From positions 2,800,978 to 2,864,977 of the forward strand of contig NZ_OU015584.1 of assembly GCF_907165195.1 (NCBI RefSeq): DNA of 64,000 nt, given 5' to 3'. This stretch comes from Parvicella tangerina. Lineage in GTDB: Bacteria; Bacteroidota; Bacteroidia; Flavobacteriales_D; Parvicellaceae. Made by a program: the position numbers and the translations under genes. The notes below the pieces were generated by a model. The model ran no database searches, was not told where the DNA came from, and worked only from the letters and a program-made list of their open reading frames with translations. Below, one piece after another: positions 30,031 through 37,248 of the stretch (position 1 is the first letter of the stretch; each line of letters begins with the position of its first letter).

Positions 30031-31851
30031 ATGGCTGAAGAAACAAAAAAAGAAGTTGCAGAAGAAACAAAAACTGCAGCAGCAGAAGCTGCTCAAGCAG
30101 CACCAGTTGAAGAATTCGATTGGGATGCACTAGAAACAGAAACTGACGGATATTCTGCGTCAGAAAAAACAGAACTTTTTGACAGATACGATGAAACGCT
30201 AAACGCGATCAACCAAGGTGAGGTTGTGAATGGTACGGTGATCGCTATGTCTAAGAAAGAAGTTGTTGTAAACATTGGTTACAAAAGCGAAGGAGTTGTA
30301 TCTAGAAATGAATTCAGATATAATGAAGACCTTAAGATCGGTGACCCTGTAGAGTTATTCATTGAAACACTAGAAGACAAGTCTGGTCAATTAGTGGTAT
30401 CTCACAAGAAAGCAAGAATGCATTCTGCTTGGGACAAAGTAAATGAAGTTCTTGAAACAGGTGAGATCATTACTGGACACGTGAAGTGTAGAACCAAAGG
30501 AGGTTTGATTGCAGATGTATTTGGAATCGAAGCATTCTTACCAGGTTCGCAAATTGATGTTAAGCCAATTAGAGATTACGATCAGTACGTAGGGAAGAAC
30601 ATGGAGTTCAAAGTGGTTAAAATTAACCCTGAATTCAAAAACGTTGTTGTTTCTCACAAAGCACTTATCGAAGCTGAGTTGGAAGAGCAGAAGAAACAAA
30701 TCATGTCTGGACTTGAGAAAGGACAGGTATTGGAAGGAATCGTTAAAAACATTACTTCATACGGTGTATTCATCGACCTTGGAGGTGTTGACGGTCTTAT
30801 CCACATCACTGATCTATCTTGGGGAAGAGTTAATCATCCAGAAGAGATCGTTTCACTAGATGAGAAGATCAACGTAGTAATTCTTGACTTTGATGATGAC
30901 AAGAAGAGAATTGCACTTGGATTGAAGCAACTTCAAGCTCACCCTTGGGATTCACTAGATGCTGAATTGAATGTTGGAGATAAAGTTAAAGGAAAAGTAG
31001 TTGTCCTTGCTGACTATGGTGCGTTCATCGAAATCGCTCCTGGTGTAGAAGGATTGATTCACGTTTCTGAAATGAGCTGGTCTCAGCACTTGAGAACTGC
31101 TAATGACTTCTTGAACATCGGTGACGAAGTTGAAGCTCAAATCTTGACTTTAGATAGAGAAGAAAGAAAAATGTCTCTTGGAATCAAGCAATTAATGCCA
31201 GATCCATGGGAAGGAATTGAAGATAAGTACCCAGTAGATTCTAAGCATAAATCAACGGTTAAAAACTTCACTAACTTCGGTGTATTCGTTGAGTTAGAAG
31301 AAGGTATTGATGGTTTGATCCACATTTCTGACCTTTCTTGGGAGAAAAAGATCAAGCACCCATCAGAATTCTGTAATGTCGGTGATACTATGGAAGTTGT
31401 TGTTCTTGAGCTAGACAAAGAGAACAGAAGACTAAGCCTAGGTCACAAGCAGTTAGAAGACAACCCATGGGATACTTATGCAACAATCTTTACTGAAGGT
31501 TCTGAACACGAAGGAACTGTTGTTAAAGTGAAAGATAAGTCAGGTATTGTTTCATTAACTCACGGAGTTGAAGGATTCTGTCCAGTGAAACACATGGCTA
31601 AAGAAGATGGATCAAGCTTGAATGTTGACGAGAAAGCTACATTCAAAGTAATTGAATTCAACAAGGATTCTAAGAAGATCATTGTATCTCATGCAGCTGT
31701 ATGGGGTGAGATCGAAGAAACTAAGAAAAGAACAAGCGCTGCTAGAACAAGCAAAGCAATGAAGAACCTTAACGATTCTTCTGAGAAGACAACTCTTGGT
31801 GACTTAGATGCACTTGCAGAATTGAAAGAAAAAATGGACAAAGGGAAGTAA
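30031..31851 (+). CDS. rpsA: 30S ribosomal protein S1
   Basis: The 606 residues contain six S1 RNA-binding domains. Their starts read GEVVNGTVIAMSKKEVVVNI, GEIITGHVKCRTKGG, GQVLEGIVKNITSYGVFIDL, GDKVKGKVVVLADYGAFIEI, SKHKSTVKNFTNFGVFVEL and GSEHEGTVVKVKDKSGIVSL. S1 binds mRNA leaders to help initiation, which matters in Bacteroidota where Shine-Dalgarno sites are weak. An acidic/alanine-rich N-terminal tail (about 1-35) precedes domain 1. Codon use is strongly biased as expected for a highly expressed gene. A strong terminator follows, and a structured leader precedes it. Confidence 0.95.
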   Translation: MAEETKKEVAEETKTAAAEAAQAAPVEEFDWDALETETDGYSASEKTELFDRYDETLNAINQGEVVNGTVIAMSKKEVVVNIGYKSEGVVSRNEFRYNEDLKIGDPVELFIETLEDKSGQLVVSHKKARMHSAWDKVNEVLETGEIITGHVKCRTKGGLIADVFGIEAFLPGSQIDVKPIRDYDQYVGKNMEFKVVKINPEFKNVVVSHKALIEAELEEQKKQIMSGLEKGQVLEGIVKNITSYGVFIDLGGVDGLIHITDLSWGRVNHPEEIVSLDEKINVVILDFDDDKKRIALGLKQLQAHPWDSLDAELNVGDKVKGKVVVLADYGAFIEIAPGVEGLIHVSEMSWSQHLRTANDFLNIGDEVEAQILTLDREERKMSLGIKQLMPDPWEGIEDKYPVDSKHKSTVKNFTNFGVFVELEEGIDGLIHISDLSWEKKIKHPSEFCNVGDTMEVVVLELDKENRRLSLGHKQLEDNPWDTYATIFTEGSEHEGTVVKVKDKSGIVSLTHGVEGFCPVKHMAKEDGSSLNVDEKATFKVIEFNKDSKKIIVSHAAVWGEIEETKKRTSAARTSKAMKNLNDSSEKTTLGDLDALAELKEKMDKGK

Positions 31852-31872
31852 TTCTCTTAGAGCTAATATTTT

Positions 31873-31912
31873 AAAGGTCCAGACGCTTCATGCGCTCTGG
31901 ACCTTTTTTTTT
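31873..31912 (+). terminator. Terminator of rpsA
   Basis: A long stem, GGTCCAGACGC / GCGCTCTGGACC with one mismatch, is followed by nine T. Its T-run touches the palindrome of the next promoter. Confidence 0.85.
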
Positions 31913-31956
31913 GTAACAAAGGTTACTGTGTGCTTCGAATGTGCAATGTACTTTTC
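31912..31956 (+). promoter_or_regulatory. Crp/Fnr-type operator and promoter of the T9SS cargo gene
   Basis: The palindrome TGTAAC-AAAG-GTTACT (31912-31927) is centred 29.5 bp before the first T of TACTTTTC (31949-31956), a one-base variant of TAnnTTTG. This is the layout of the sulfide-locus promoters, here on the plus strand. Confidence 0.65.
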
Positions 31957-31971
31957 GAAAAATTATTTTTT

Positions 31972-33564
31972 ATGCGAGTACTTAGCACCTTATCATTATT
32001 TCTTGTTGCTCTGATGACTTACGGACAACAATTCGACTACACACTATCATTAACCCCGGTAACTATTCCAAATCTCACTGGTATTCATTCCTATGCTTTT
32101 GGTCAGGATAATGGAAAGTGGCTCATTGTAGGCGGAAGACTGGATGGAATCCATCCAAGACCAGCAAACAGTTCATTTCCAGCAAGCTCGAACAATACCG
32201 ACCTTTACGTTATTGATCCTCAGACTGAACAATTTTGGTCAGCCCCGTTAAGTAGTTTACCTACCAGTACTCAAGAACAACTTCAGAGTACCAATATGAA
32301 TTTCAGACAAGTGGGTGATACCCTTTACATCATTGGTGGATATGCTTACTCCAATACAGCTGCCGATCACATCACTTTTCCCAACCTGACCACTATTATT
32401 GTTTCCTCAACCATCGATGCAATTGTCAATAACCAATCATTCTCTGGATATTTTCAGCAAATCACAGATCAAGAGTTTGCCATCACCGGGGGACAGCTTG
32501 CCTATCTGGATGACAAGTTTATGCTTGTTGGTGGACATCGATTTGATGGAAGATACAACCCCATGGGTAATCCGTCTTACACTCAAACCTATCATACCGG
32601 TTATAAAACCTTTGAGATCAATAATACTGCTGGAAATTTGAATTATGCTAATCTCGTTCAAACAACCGATGCAGTTCACCTAAGAAGACGTGACTACAAC
32701 CTCATGCCTCAAGTCTATCCAGACGGTACGTTGGGTTACATGATCAGTGCTGGAGTATTTCAGGCCGTTACAGACATGCCCTTTCTCTACCCTGTTGACA
32801 TTAACTCCTCTGGGTATATTCCTCAAACAAGTTTTAATCAATACTTAAGTCATTACCATAGTGCAACAACCTCTATGTATGACGCAACGAATAACAGGAT
32901 GCACAATATCTTCTTTGGAGGTTTAAGTCAGTATTACTACGACAATGGAAGCTTAGTGCAAGACGATAACGTTCCCTTTGTAAAAACGATAAGTCTGGTA
33001 ACTCGAGAGGCGGACAGCACTTTAACAGAATATCAATTACCGCTGGAGATGCCGGGATTAAAAGGAGCAAGCGCTGAATTCATCCCTAATCTTGCACTCG
33101 ATCATTATGAGAATGAAGTCCTAAAACTTAACACCATAAGTGGTGACAGCACCCTACTTGGTTGGATTTTTGGCGGAATAGAGAGTTCTAGTTTAAATCC
33201 ATTCGCAAACAATACGATTGCAGACACACAAGCCGACAACACCATCTATGAAGTTTGGATCAAAGCGGCTCCTTTGGCTGTGGATCAGATTGATGGAAAA
33301 AACCCATACCGTTTTGAAGTTTTGCCCAACCCTGTTGATCAAGAATATACTTTGCGAATTTCAAACCCTTCAGCCAAACGCATGGATTATTACATCGCTG
33401 GGTTGGATGGAAAAATTGTAGAAAAAGACCATTTACTTGACGTCAATCAGGGGACTATTGATTATACGATGACGAGAAGTTCATCTATCAGTCAAGGAAT
33501 TTACCTTATGACTTTAGTCTTTGATGGAAAATATTTCGTAACGAAGAAAGTTGTTTTTGAGTAA
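31972..33564 (+). CDS. Secreted kelch-like propeller protein with T9SS sorting domain
   Basis: A 530-residue exported protein. It has a signal peptide (MRVLSTLSLFLVALMTYGQQ), a large beta-propeller-like region with repeated GG-containing blades (KWLIVGGRLDG, TLYIIGGYAYS, KFMLVGGHRFDG, IFFGGLSQYY, IFGGIESSS) and a C-terminal type A T9SS sorting domain (about 455-530, FEVLPNPVDQEYTLRI to YFVTKKVVFE). It should therefore be exported by the type IX system to the surface or outside. I start at the signal-peptide methionine: the upstream part of the frame overlaps the -7 box. The operator suggests control with sulfide genes; substrate unknown. Confidence 0.82.
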   Translation: MRVLSTLSLFLVALMTYGQQFDYTLSLTPVTIPNLTGIHSYAFGQDNGKWLIVGGRLDGIHPRPANSSFPASSNNTDLYVIDPQTEQFWSAPLSSLPTSTQEQLQSTNMNFRQVGDTLYIIGGYAYSNTAADHITFPNLTTIIVSSTIDAIVNNQSFSGYFQQITDQEFAITGGQLAYLDDKFMLVGGHRFDGRYNPMGNPSYTQTYHTGYKTFEINNTAGNLNYANLVQTTDAVHLRRRDYNLMPQVYPDGTLGYMISAGVFQAVTDMPFLYPVDINSSGYIPQTSFNQYLSHYHSATTSMYDATNNRMHNIFFGGLSQYYYDNGSLVQDDNVPFVKTISLVTREADSTLTEYQLPLEMPGLKGASAEFIPNLALDHYENEVLKLNTISGDSTLLGWIFGGIESSSLNPFANNTIADTQADNTIYEVWIKAAPLAVDQIDGKNPYRFEVLPNPVDQEYTLRISNPSAKRMDYYIAGLDGKIVEKDHLLDVNQGTIDYTMTRSSSISQGIYLMTLVFDGKYFVTKKVVFE

Positions 33565-33687
33565 TTTTAGGCTGCTCAATAATTCCTACCCTTTAAAATC
33601 TAAAGTTCTAGAGCAACTGTTTTATACCTGCATGCTATGGTAAATTCATTAGTACGATAAAAAGTCTTTTGGATTCACTAAATTAGC

Positions 33688-33743
33688 GACTATAACCATA
33701 GTTGTTTTGAATGATATAGGGTTTATGTCTACGTTGCGGTGGC
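33688..33743 (+). mobile_element. Possible attC-like site at left end of the cassette array
   Basis: GACTATAACC (33688-33697) and GGTTTATGTC (33720-33729) can pair with one extrahelical T across a 22-base loop, and R'-like GTTGCGGTGGC follows at 33733-33743. The left R'' arm is not clear, and the loop does not match the other sites, so this is the least certain member. Confidence 0.35.
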
Positions 33744-33781
33744 ATTCCAAAAAAATAATATCAGAATTAAAATAATCTGTT

Positions 33782-33805
33782 TACATTTGTATCCAAGTGA
33801 ATACA
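33782..33805 (+). promoter_or_regulatory. Promoter and operator of the toxin-antitoxin pair
   Basis: -7 TACATTTG (33782-33789) overlaps the inverted repeat TGTAT-N8-ATACA (33788-33805). A repressor bound there would block the promoter, as usual for HigA-type autoregulation. No clear -33 box is seen. Confidence 0.5.
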
Positions 33806-33812
33806 ACTACGT

Positions 33813-34112
33813 ATGTATATAATTGAAAAGACTCCTGAATTTGATAAGTGGTTGAGGAAACTCAAGGACAGAAGAGCTAAAGCTAAAATCTTATTCAGGA
33901 TTCAAAGAATTGAGGAGCAAGGAAATTTTGGAGACTGTCAACCAATAGGAGAAGGACTAAGCGAATTGAGAATTCACTATGCAAAAGGTTACCGAGTATA
34001 TATTAAAGAATATAGCGGAACCATTGTAATTCTTCTGAATGGAGGTGATAAATCAACTCAGTCAAAAGATATTGCAAAAGCAAAAGATTTATGGACGAAA
34101 TACAAGAAATAA
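33813..34112 (+). CDS. RelE/HigB-like toxin (putative addiction module killer)
   Basis: A 99-residue basic protein of the Gp49-like/HigB group in the RelE/ParE superfamily, probably an mRNA-cutting toxin. It shows TPEFDKWLRKLKDRRAKAKI, RIQRIEEQGNFGD, GLSELRIHYAKGYRVYI and the typical end ILLNGGDKSTQSKDIAKAKD. The antitoxin starts inside its stop codon (TAATG), so the order is toxin first, as in higBA. It is the first cassette of the array; toxin-antitoxin pairs commonly stabilise integron arrays. Confidence 0.88.
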   Translation: MYIIEKTPEFDKWLRKLKDRRAKAKILFRIQRIEEQGNFGDCQPIGEGLSELRIHYAKGYRVYIKEYSGTIVILLNGGDKSTQSKDIAKAKDLWTKYKK

Positions 34113-34393
34113 TGAGCACTACAAAATTTAATATAGCAGATTATTTAGATGACAATGAAATGATTGTTGAGTATTTAAACAACATTTTGGAAGAAGGCGA
34201 TTCTTCTGATATTATTTCCGCAATTGGTCACGTTGCGAAAGCAATTGGAATGACTAAAATTGCTGAAGATACAGGTATGAGCCGACCTAGCTTATACAAA
34301 GCACTTTCTGAAAACTCTAAACCTCAGTTTGAAACTATTCTCAAAGTTCTCAGAGCCATCGGAGGTAATATACAGATCAACCCAGCAGCATAA
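34112..34393 (+). CDS. HTH antitoxin of the addiction module
   Basis: A 93-residue helix-turn-helix antitoxin of the family that pairs with Gp49-like toxins. It begins MSTTKFNIADYLDDNEMIV, and the HTH is at MTKIAEDTGMSRPSLYKALS. I use the ATG overlapping the toxin stop (TAATG), not the upstream start seven codons earlier, as this matches homologues. It should bind the toxin and repress the palindrome upstream of the toxin. The stop lies 8 bases before the R'' box of the next attC-like site. Confidence 0.88.
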   Translation: MSTTKFNIADYLDDNEMIVEYLNNILEEGDSSDIISAIGHVAKAIGMTKIAEDTGMSRPSLYKALSENSKPQFETILKVLRAIGGNIQINPAA

Positions 34394-34401
34394 AAAATAA
34401 C

Positions 34402-34475
34402 GCCACACAACAATGAGTAAAAAAGCATACCTTGCCTAATCAAACCGTAACGCTTTTTACTCTAAGCGTTGTGGC
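34402..34475 (+). mobile_element. attC-like site A
   Basis: R'' GCCACACAAC (34402-34411), L'' GAGTAAAAAAGC (34415-34426), a 25-base loop, L' GCTTTTTACTC (34452-34462) and R' GTTGTGGC (34468-34475). L arms pair fully with one extrahelical A. Total 74 bp, within the attC range. The loop contains CCTTGCCTAATCAAACCGT. Confidence 0.7.
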
Positions 34476-34487
34476 TAATTTCGAAGA

Positions 34488-34992
34488 ATGAAAAACATAC
34501 TGCTAATTATCATTGCTATTTTCTTGGTTGCTTGTCAACATGGGATTACAGGTTATAATATTGAGGAATTTGAATCCAAAATTGAGTCTGTAGAAAATTC
34601 CAATATTCAGAATAAAAAACTAGAAGACGGATGGTACGCACCATCACAAGAGAAAAATGATTTTATGAAAATTGATCCAAAAACATCAATGAAAACTTAC
34701 ATTGATCCTAGACCTATAATTTTACCCGAAAACATCAGTAGTTTTGAAGAATTTGAAAATTACGAAGGTTCTAAGGGGTTTAGCAATATACTTTGAGGAA
34801 GCGGGAATTGAGGCTTGGGCTCGAGCTACTGACAAACTTACTGGTTCAAGTATAATTTTCATCTTAGACAATGAAATCTTAACCGTGCAGCAAGTCAACT
34901 CGAAAATTACAAATGGTGCTTCAGCATTTTGGAAATCCGATTTGGACGATCAAGATTGGAAAAGAATAATGAAAATGGTAAAAAATAGCTAA
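34488..34992 (+). pseudogene. Frameshifted lipoprotein with SecD P1-like domain
   Basis: Two overlapping frames form one protein. The first (from 34488) has a lipoprotein signal ending FLVACQ and runs to FEEFENYEGSKG. The second continues GLAIYFEEAGIEAWARATDK and ends DDQDWKRIMKMVKNS at 34992. The break is at GGGGTTT (34775-34781); one base must be skipped, a +1 shift. The second part (IIFILDNEILTVQQVNSKIT) resembles the SecD/SecDF periplasmic P1 head. The rejoined protein would have about 167 residues. A true mutation or a sequence error is likelier than programmed shifting, since no -1 slippery site fits. The gene is in cassette 2. Confidence 0.6.
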
Positions 34993-34998
34993 TCAAAA

Positions 34999-35011
34999 CA
35001 TTGGCAACAAG
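34999..35011 (+). repeat. Direct repeat of an attC R''-like segment
   Basis: TTGGCAACAAGG here recurs as TTGGCAACAAAGG at 35927-35939, where it is the R'' side of site B. No L', loop or R' follows here. It may be the scar of an attC lost by deletion between two former cassettes. Confidence 0.4.
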
Positions 35012-35015
35012 GAAT

Positions 35016-35921
35016 ATGAAAATAAAATTTATAATACCACTTTTGATAATTATTCAAAGCTGTTCTTCTAGCACAACAAATGAAGAACACATGAATAAAA
35101 CTATAGAAGCGGACACTGTAGGTGTTCAATTAAATTATTTAGAAAGCTTTCATAATAGGAAAACCGTGAATGATTTAGATGCTTCTTTGACTGAATATAT
35201 TTTATCAAATCCAAATAGACCAGACTCAATTCATACTACAATTTATTTATTACCATTTGGCAATATGAAGCCAGAAGTAGAACAAATTATATCAAATGAG
35301 ATTGATTATCTAGAAACATTCTTTCAAATGCCTGTAAAAATACTACCTCGAATTACATTTGATGAAGTAAAACAAAATGCGCAAATAAAAACAAGATTTG
35401 TCCCCGATTCAGACTATGGATATTATGAAAAGATGAAAGGTGGAGCCGAAAATTTACGGGAACAAATTGAAGCATCTTCTTTTATGAATAAATATATGAT
35501 TGATCAGAAGCCCGAAGATGCTGTTGCCGTTTTAGGAATCACTGAACATGATATTTATAATTCATCGTATAATTTTTTATTTGGAAGTTCATCTACTAAG
35601 AATGGAGTTGGATTAATCTCTACTTTTAGATTAATCGACTATGGAAAACAAACAAAATATAACATCAGAAAAGTAGTTTCTAAGCAAATTGTAAATCTGT
35701 TTTCCATTCGAAATGTCAAAGACTATGAGTGTCTTCTAAATTTTCACAATAGTAAAGAAGAATTAGAGCTGGGCGAATTTAAATTATCGCCAAGAGCCCT
35801 TGAAAAATTCAAATACAATATTGGATTTGACTACAATAAAAGATTTAAAGAATTAGAGCAGATTTGGTTAGAAGAAGGGAATAAAAGCCTAAGCGAATAT
35901 TATCAAAAGTGTCAAAAATAA
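35016..35921 (+). CDS. Archaemetzincin-like lipoprotein lacking the zinc site
   Basis: A 301-residue lipoprotein (signal ending in lipobox IIQSC, Cys16). It follows the archaemetzincin (M54) plan: IYLLPFGNMKPEVEQIIS, MPVKILPRI, then DAVAVLGITEHDIYNSSYNF with FLFGSSSTKNGVGLISTFRL. Where the family has HExxHxxGxxH, this protein has VVSKQIVNLFSIRN (about 220-233), with neither the histidines nor the glutamate. Most cysteines of the structural zinc knuckle are also gone (only the one in DYEC remains). I infer a non-catalytic homologue. The start is the ATG before the signal peptide; the longer frame begins at a TTG inside a repeat. Confidence 0.65.
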   Translation: MKIKFIIPLLIIIQSCSSSTTNEEHMNKTIEADTVGVQLNYLESFHNRKTVNDLDASLTEYILSNPNRPDSIHTTIYLLPFGNMKPEVEQIISNEIDYLETFFQMPVKILPRITFDEVKQNAQIKTRFVPDSDYGYYEKMKGGAENLREQIEASSFMNKYMIDQKPEDAVAVLGITEHDIYNSSYNFLFGSSSTKNGVGLISTFRLIDYGKQTKYNIRKVVSKQIVNLFSIRNVKDYECLLNFHNSKEELELGEFKLSPRALEKFKYNIGFDYNKRFKELEQIWLEEGNKSLSEYYQKCQK

Positions 35922-35926
35922 ACCAG

Positions 35927-36000
35927 TTGGCAACAAAGGCTAAAACACAAAGTCCTAGCCTACCAAACTGTTTCTTCGTATTTTAACTGCAACGTTGTAG
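35927..36000 (+). mobile_element. attC-like site B
   Basis: R'' TTGGCAAC (35927-35934), L'' GGCTAAAACACAAAG (35938-35952), loop, L' CTTCGTATTTTAACTG (35974-35989), R' GTTGTAG (35994-36000). On the top strand the L arms have mismatches; on the bottom strand these become G-T pairs, giving about 14 continuous pairs. Bottom-strand folding is what integron integrases use. The loop contains CCTAGCCTACCAAACTGTTT. Confidence 0.65.
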
Positions 36001-36012
36001 GTGATTTGAAAA

Positions 36013-36762
36013 ATGACAATTTTAGAGATATTAAATACTACTGAACATAGACCTTGGAAAATTCCAACGGGCAAATGGAAATTCTATCAAGAGTGGAATA
36101 ATGTAGTATTTCTTCATTATCAGGTTGACTTGATTGAATTGAAAAAATTTGTTCCTGAAGAACTGGAAGTTGACCTCTTTGAAGGTAAACCATGGATCTC
36201 AGTAGTTGCCTTCACAATGGAAAAGATAAGACCTAAAAACTTACCCAGTTTTCCACCAATATCAGATTTTGACGAAATCAACATTCGGACTTATGTAAAG
36301 TCACATGGTAAAACTGGAGTTTACTTCTTGAGTATCGAAGGTGGGAAAAATTTATCCTGCAAAGTCGCAAAAGGAATTTCAGAACTTCCATATCGATTTT
36401 CAAAGATAAAAAGGACTGAGCATAAGTATCGACCACAGAATTCGGAACTCAACGACCGCCTTGATATTGAGTATAAAATAGGAAAAGAACAAACTGTGAA
36501 ATCCGAATTGGACAAATGGTTGACTGAGAGATATGCTCTATTTCAAGATACTGGCGACTCGATTAACGAATTTGAAATACACCATTTGGAATGGCCTATA
36601 AATGAAATTGAACTACAGAGTTTGGATATTAATTATCCAAGGTTTGTAAAATTGATCAATGAGAAGCCGAGCAAAACACATTATTCCAGAGGCGTACAAG
36701 TTATTGCATGGGGGAAAATAAAAAAAGAAAAAACTAGCTACAACAACACTTATAGGCAATAG
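36013..36762 (+). CDS. DUF2071 (YqjF-like) protein
   Basis: A 249-residue soluble protein of the DUF2071/YqjF family, whose function is unknown. It shows WNNVVFLHYQVDLIELKKFV, PEELEVDLFEGKPWISVVAF, INIRTYVKSHGKTGVYFLSI and a C-terminal ARGVQVIAW-like SRGVQVIAWG. The last residues (TSYNNTYRQ) are encoded by the R'' and L'' arms of site C, so the reading frame ends inside the recombination site, a common feature of integron cassettes. The gene starts 12 bases after the R' box of site B. Confidence 0.85.
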   Translation: MTILEILNTTEHRPWKIPTGKWKFYQEWNNVVFLHYQVDLIELKKFVPEELEVDLFEGKPWISVVAFTMEKIRPKNLPSFPPISDFDEINIRTYVKSHGKTGVYFLSIEGGKNLSCKVAKGISELPYRFSKIKRTEHKYRPQNSELNDRLDIEYKIGKEQTVKSELDKWLTERYALFQDTGDSINEFEIHHLEWPINEIELQSLDINYPRFVKLINEKPSKTHYSRGVQVIAWGKIKKEKTSYNNTYRQ

Positions 36763-36803
36763 CGCCCTGCGTGACGCTAACGCGCATAGTCCAAATGTTG
36801 GGT
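36737..36803 (+). mobile_element. attC-like site C
   Basis: R'' GCTACAAC (36737-36744) and R' GTTGGGT (36797-36803) flank partly paired arms ending in GCGC (about 36771-36774 and 36782-36785). Arms are less regular and the loop does not carry the shared sequence of sites A, B and D. The R'' is an exact complement of the start of its own cassette (GTTGTAG at 35994). Confidence 0.5.
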
Positions 36804-36827
36804 GTCATCTAAAAAAATCGAAACAGT

Positions 36828-37160
36828 TTGCTGAACCTAAAAGAGACATATCGAAACTCTAGGAACAAAGAATATATTATTCTTACAGCTATCTTAATAT
36901 TGACAGTTGCAATTGCAATAATCTTTTATTTTGGAGAAGTCTCGAGAAACAATACTGAAATTGAGGAATTGAAACAGATTCCATTATCGCATATTCACGA
37001 CAACATCAATGGTGCGAAATATGTCAAATCAAAAAAAATTGTAGAATTGCTCGAGGAGAACAAAAGAACCAGCCTTTGGTATATGTCTTTCTTTAAGATA
37101 GTCGCCTATGTCAATTTTGGAGCGTTCCTAATAGTTCTGCTTTATAAATGGAAAAATTGA
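36828..37160 (+). CDS. Small two-helix membrane protein
   Basis: A 110-residue protein of no family I recognise. It has two membrane segments, near residues 16-36 (EYIILTAILILTVAIAIIFY) and near 86-106 (FFKIVAYVNFGAFLIVLLY), with a charged region between them that would lie on one side of the membrane. The start codon is TTG (first codons TTG CTG AAC), chosen because no ATG precedes the first helix. It is the only gene in its cassette, which begins at 36797 and ends at site D. Confidence 0.6.
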   Translation: MLNLKETYRNSRNKEYIILTAILILTVAIAIIFYFGEVSRNNTEIEELKQIPLSHIHDNINGAKYVKSKKIVELLEENKRTSLWYMSFFKIVAYVNFGAFLIVLLYKWKN

Positions 37161-37161
37161 C

Positions 37162-37237
37162 GACACCTAGCATTGACTAAAATTAAACAGCCTTGCCTAC
37201 CAAACCGTTTCTGCTTATCTTAGTCGAAGCGTTATAC
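37162..37237 (+). mobile_element. attC-like site D
   Basis: R'' GACACCTAGC (37162-37171), L'' GACTAAAATTAAACAG (37175-37190), loop of 20 (37191-37210), L' CTGCTTATCTTAGTC (37211-37225), R' GTTATAC (37231-37237). On the bottom strand the L arms give 15 pairs, two of them G-T, with a single extrahelical base. The loop reads CCTTGCCTACCAAACCGTTT, almost as in sites A and B. This is the clearest site of the set. Confidence 0.72.
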
Positions 37238-37248
37238 GCAATGACAAA

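Noticed and set aside
34775-34786. Programmed -1 ribosomal frameshifting in the split lipoprotein gene.
   Set aside because: The second frame is +1 relative to the first, and no X XXY YYZ slippery site in the right phase is present.
34744-34992. A separate 82-residue protein starting at 34744.
   Set aside because: Its first residues are out-of-frame reading of the lipoprotein gene; from GLAIYFEE on it is the continuation of that gene after a frameshift.
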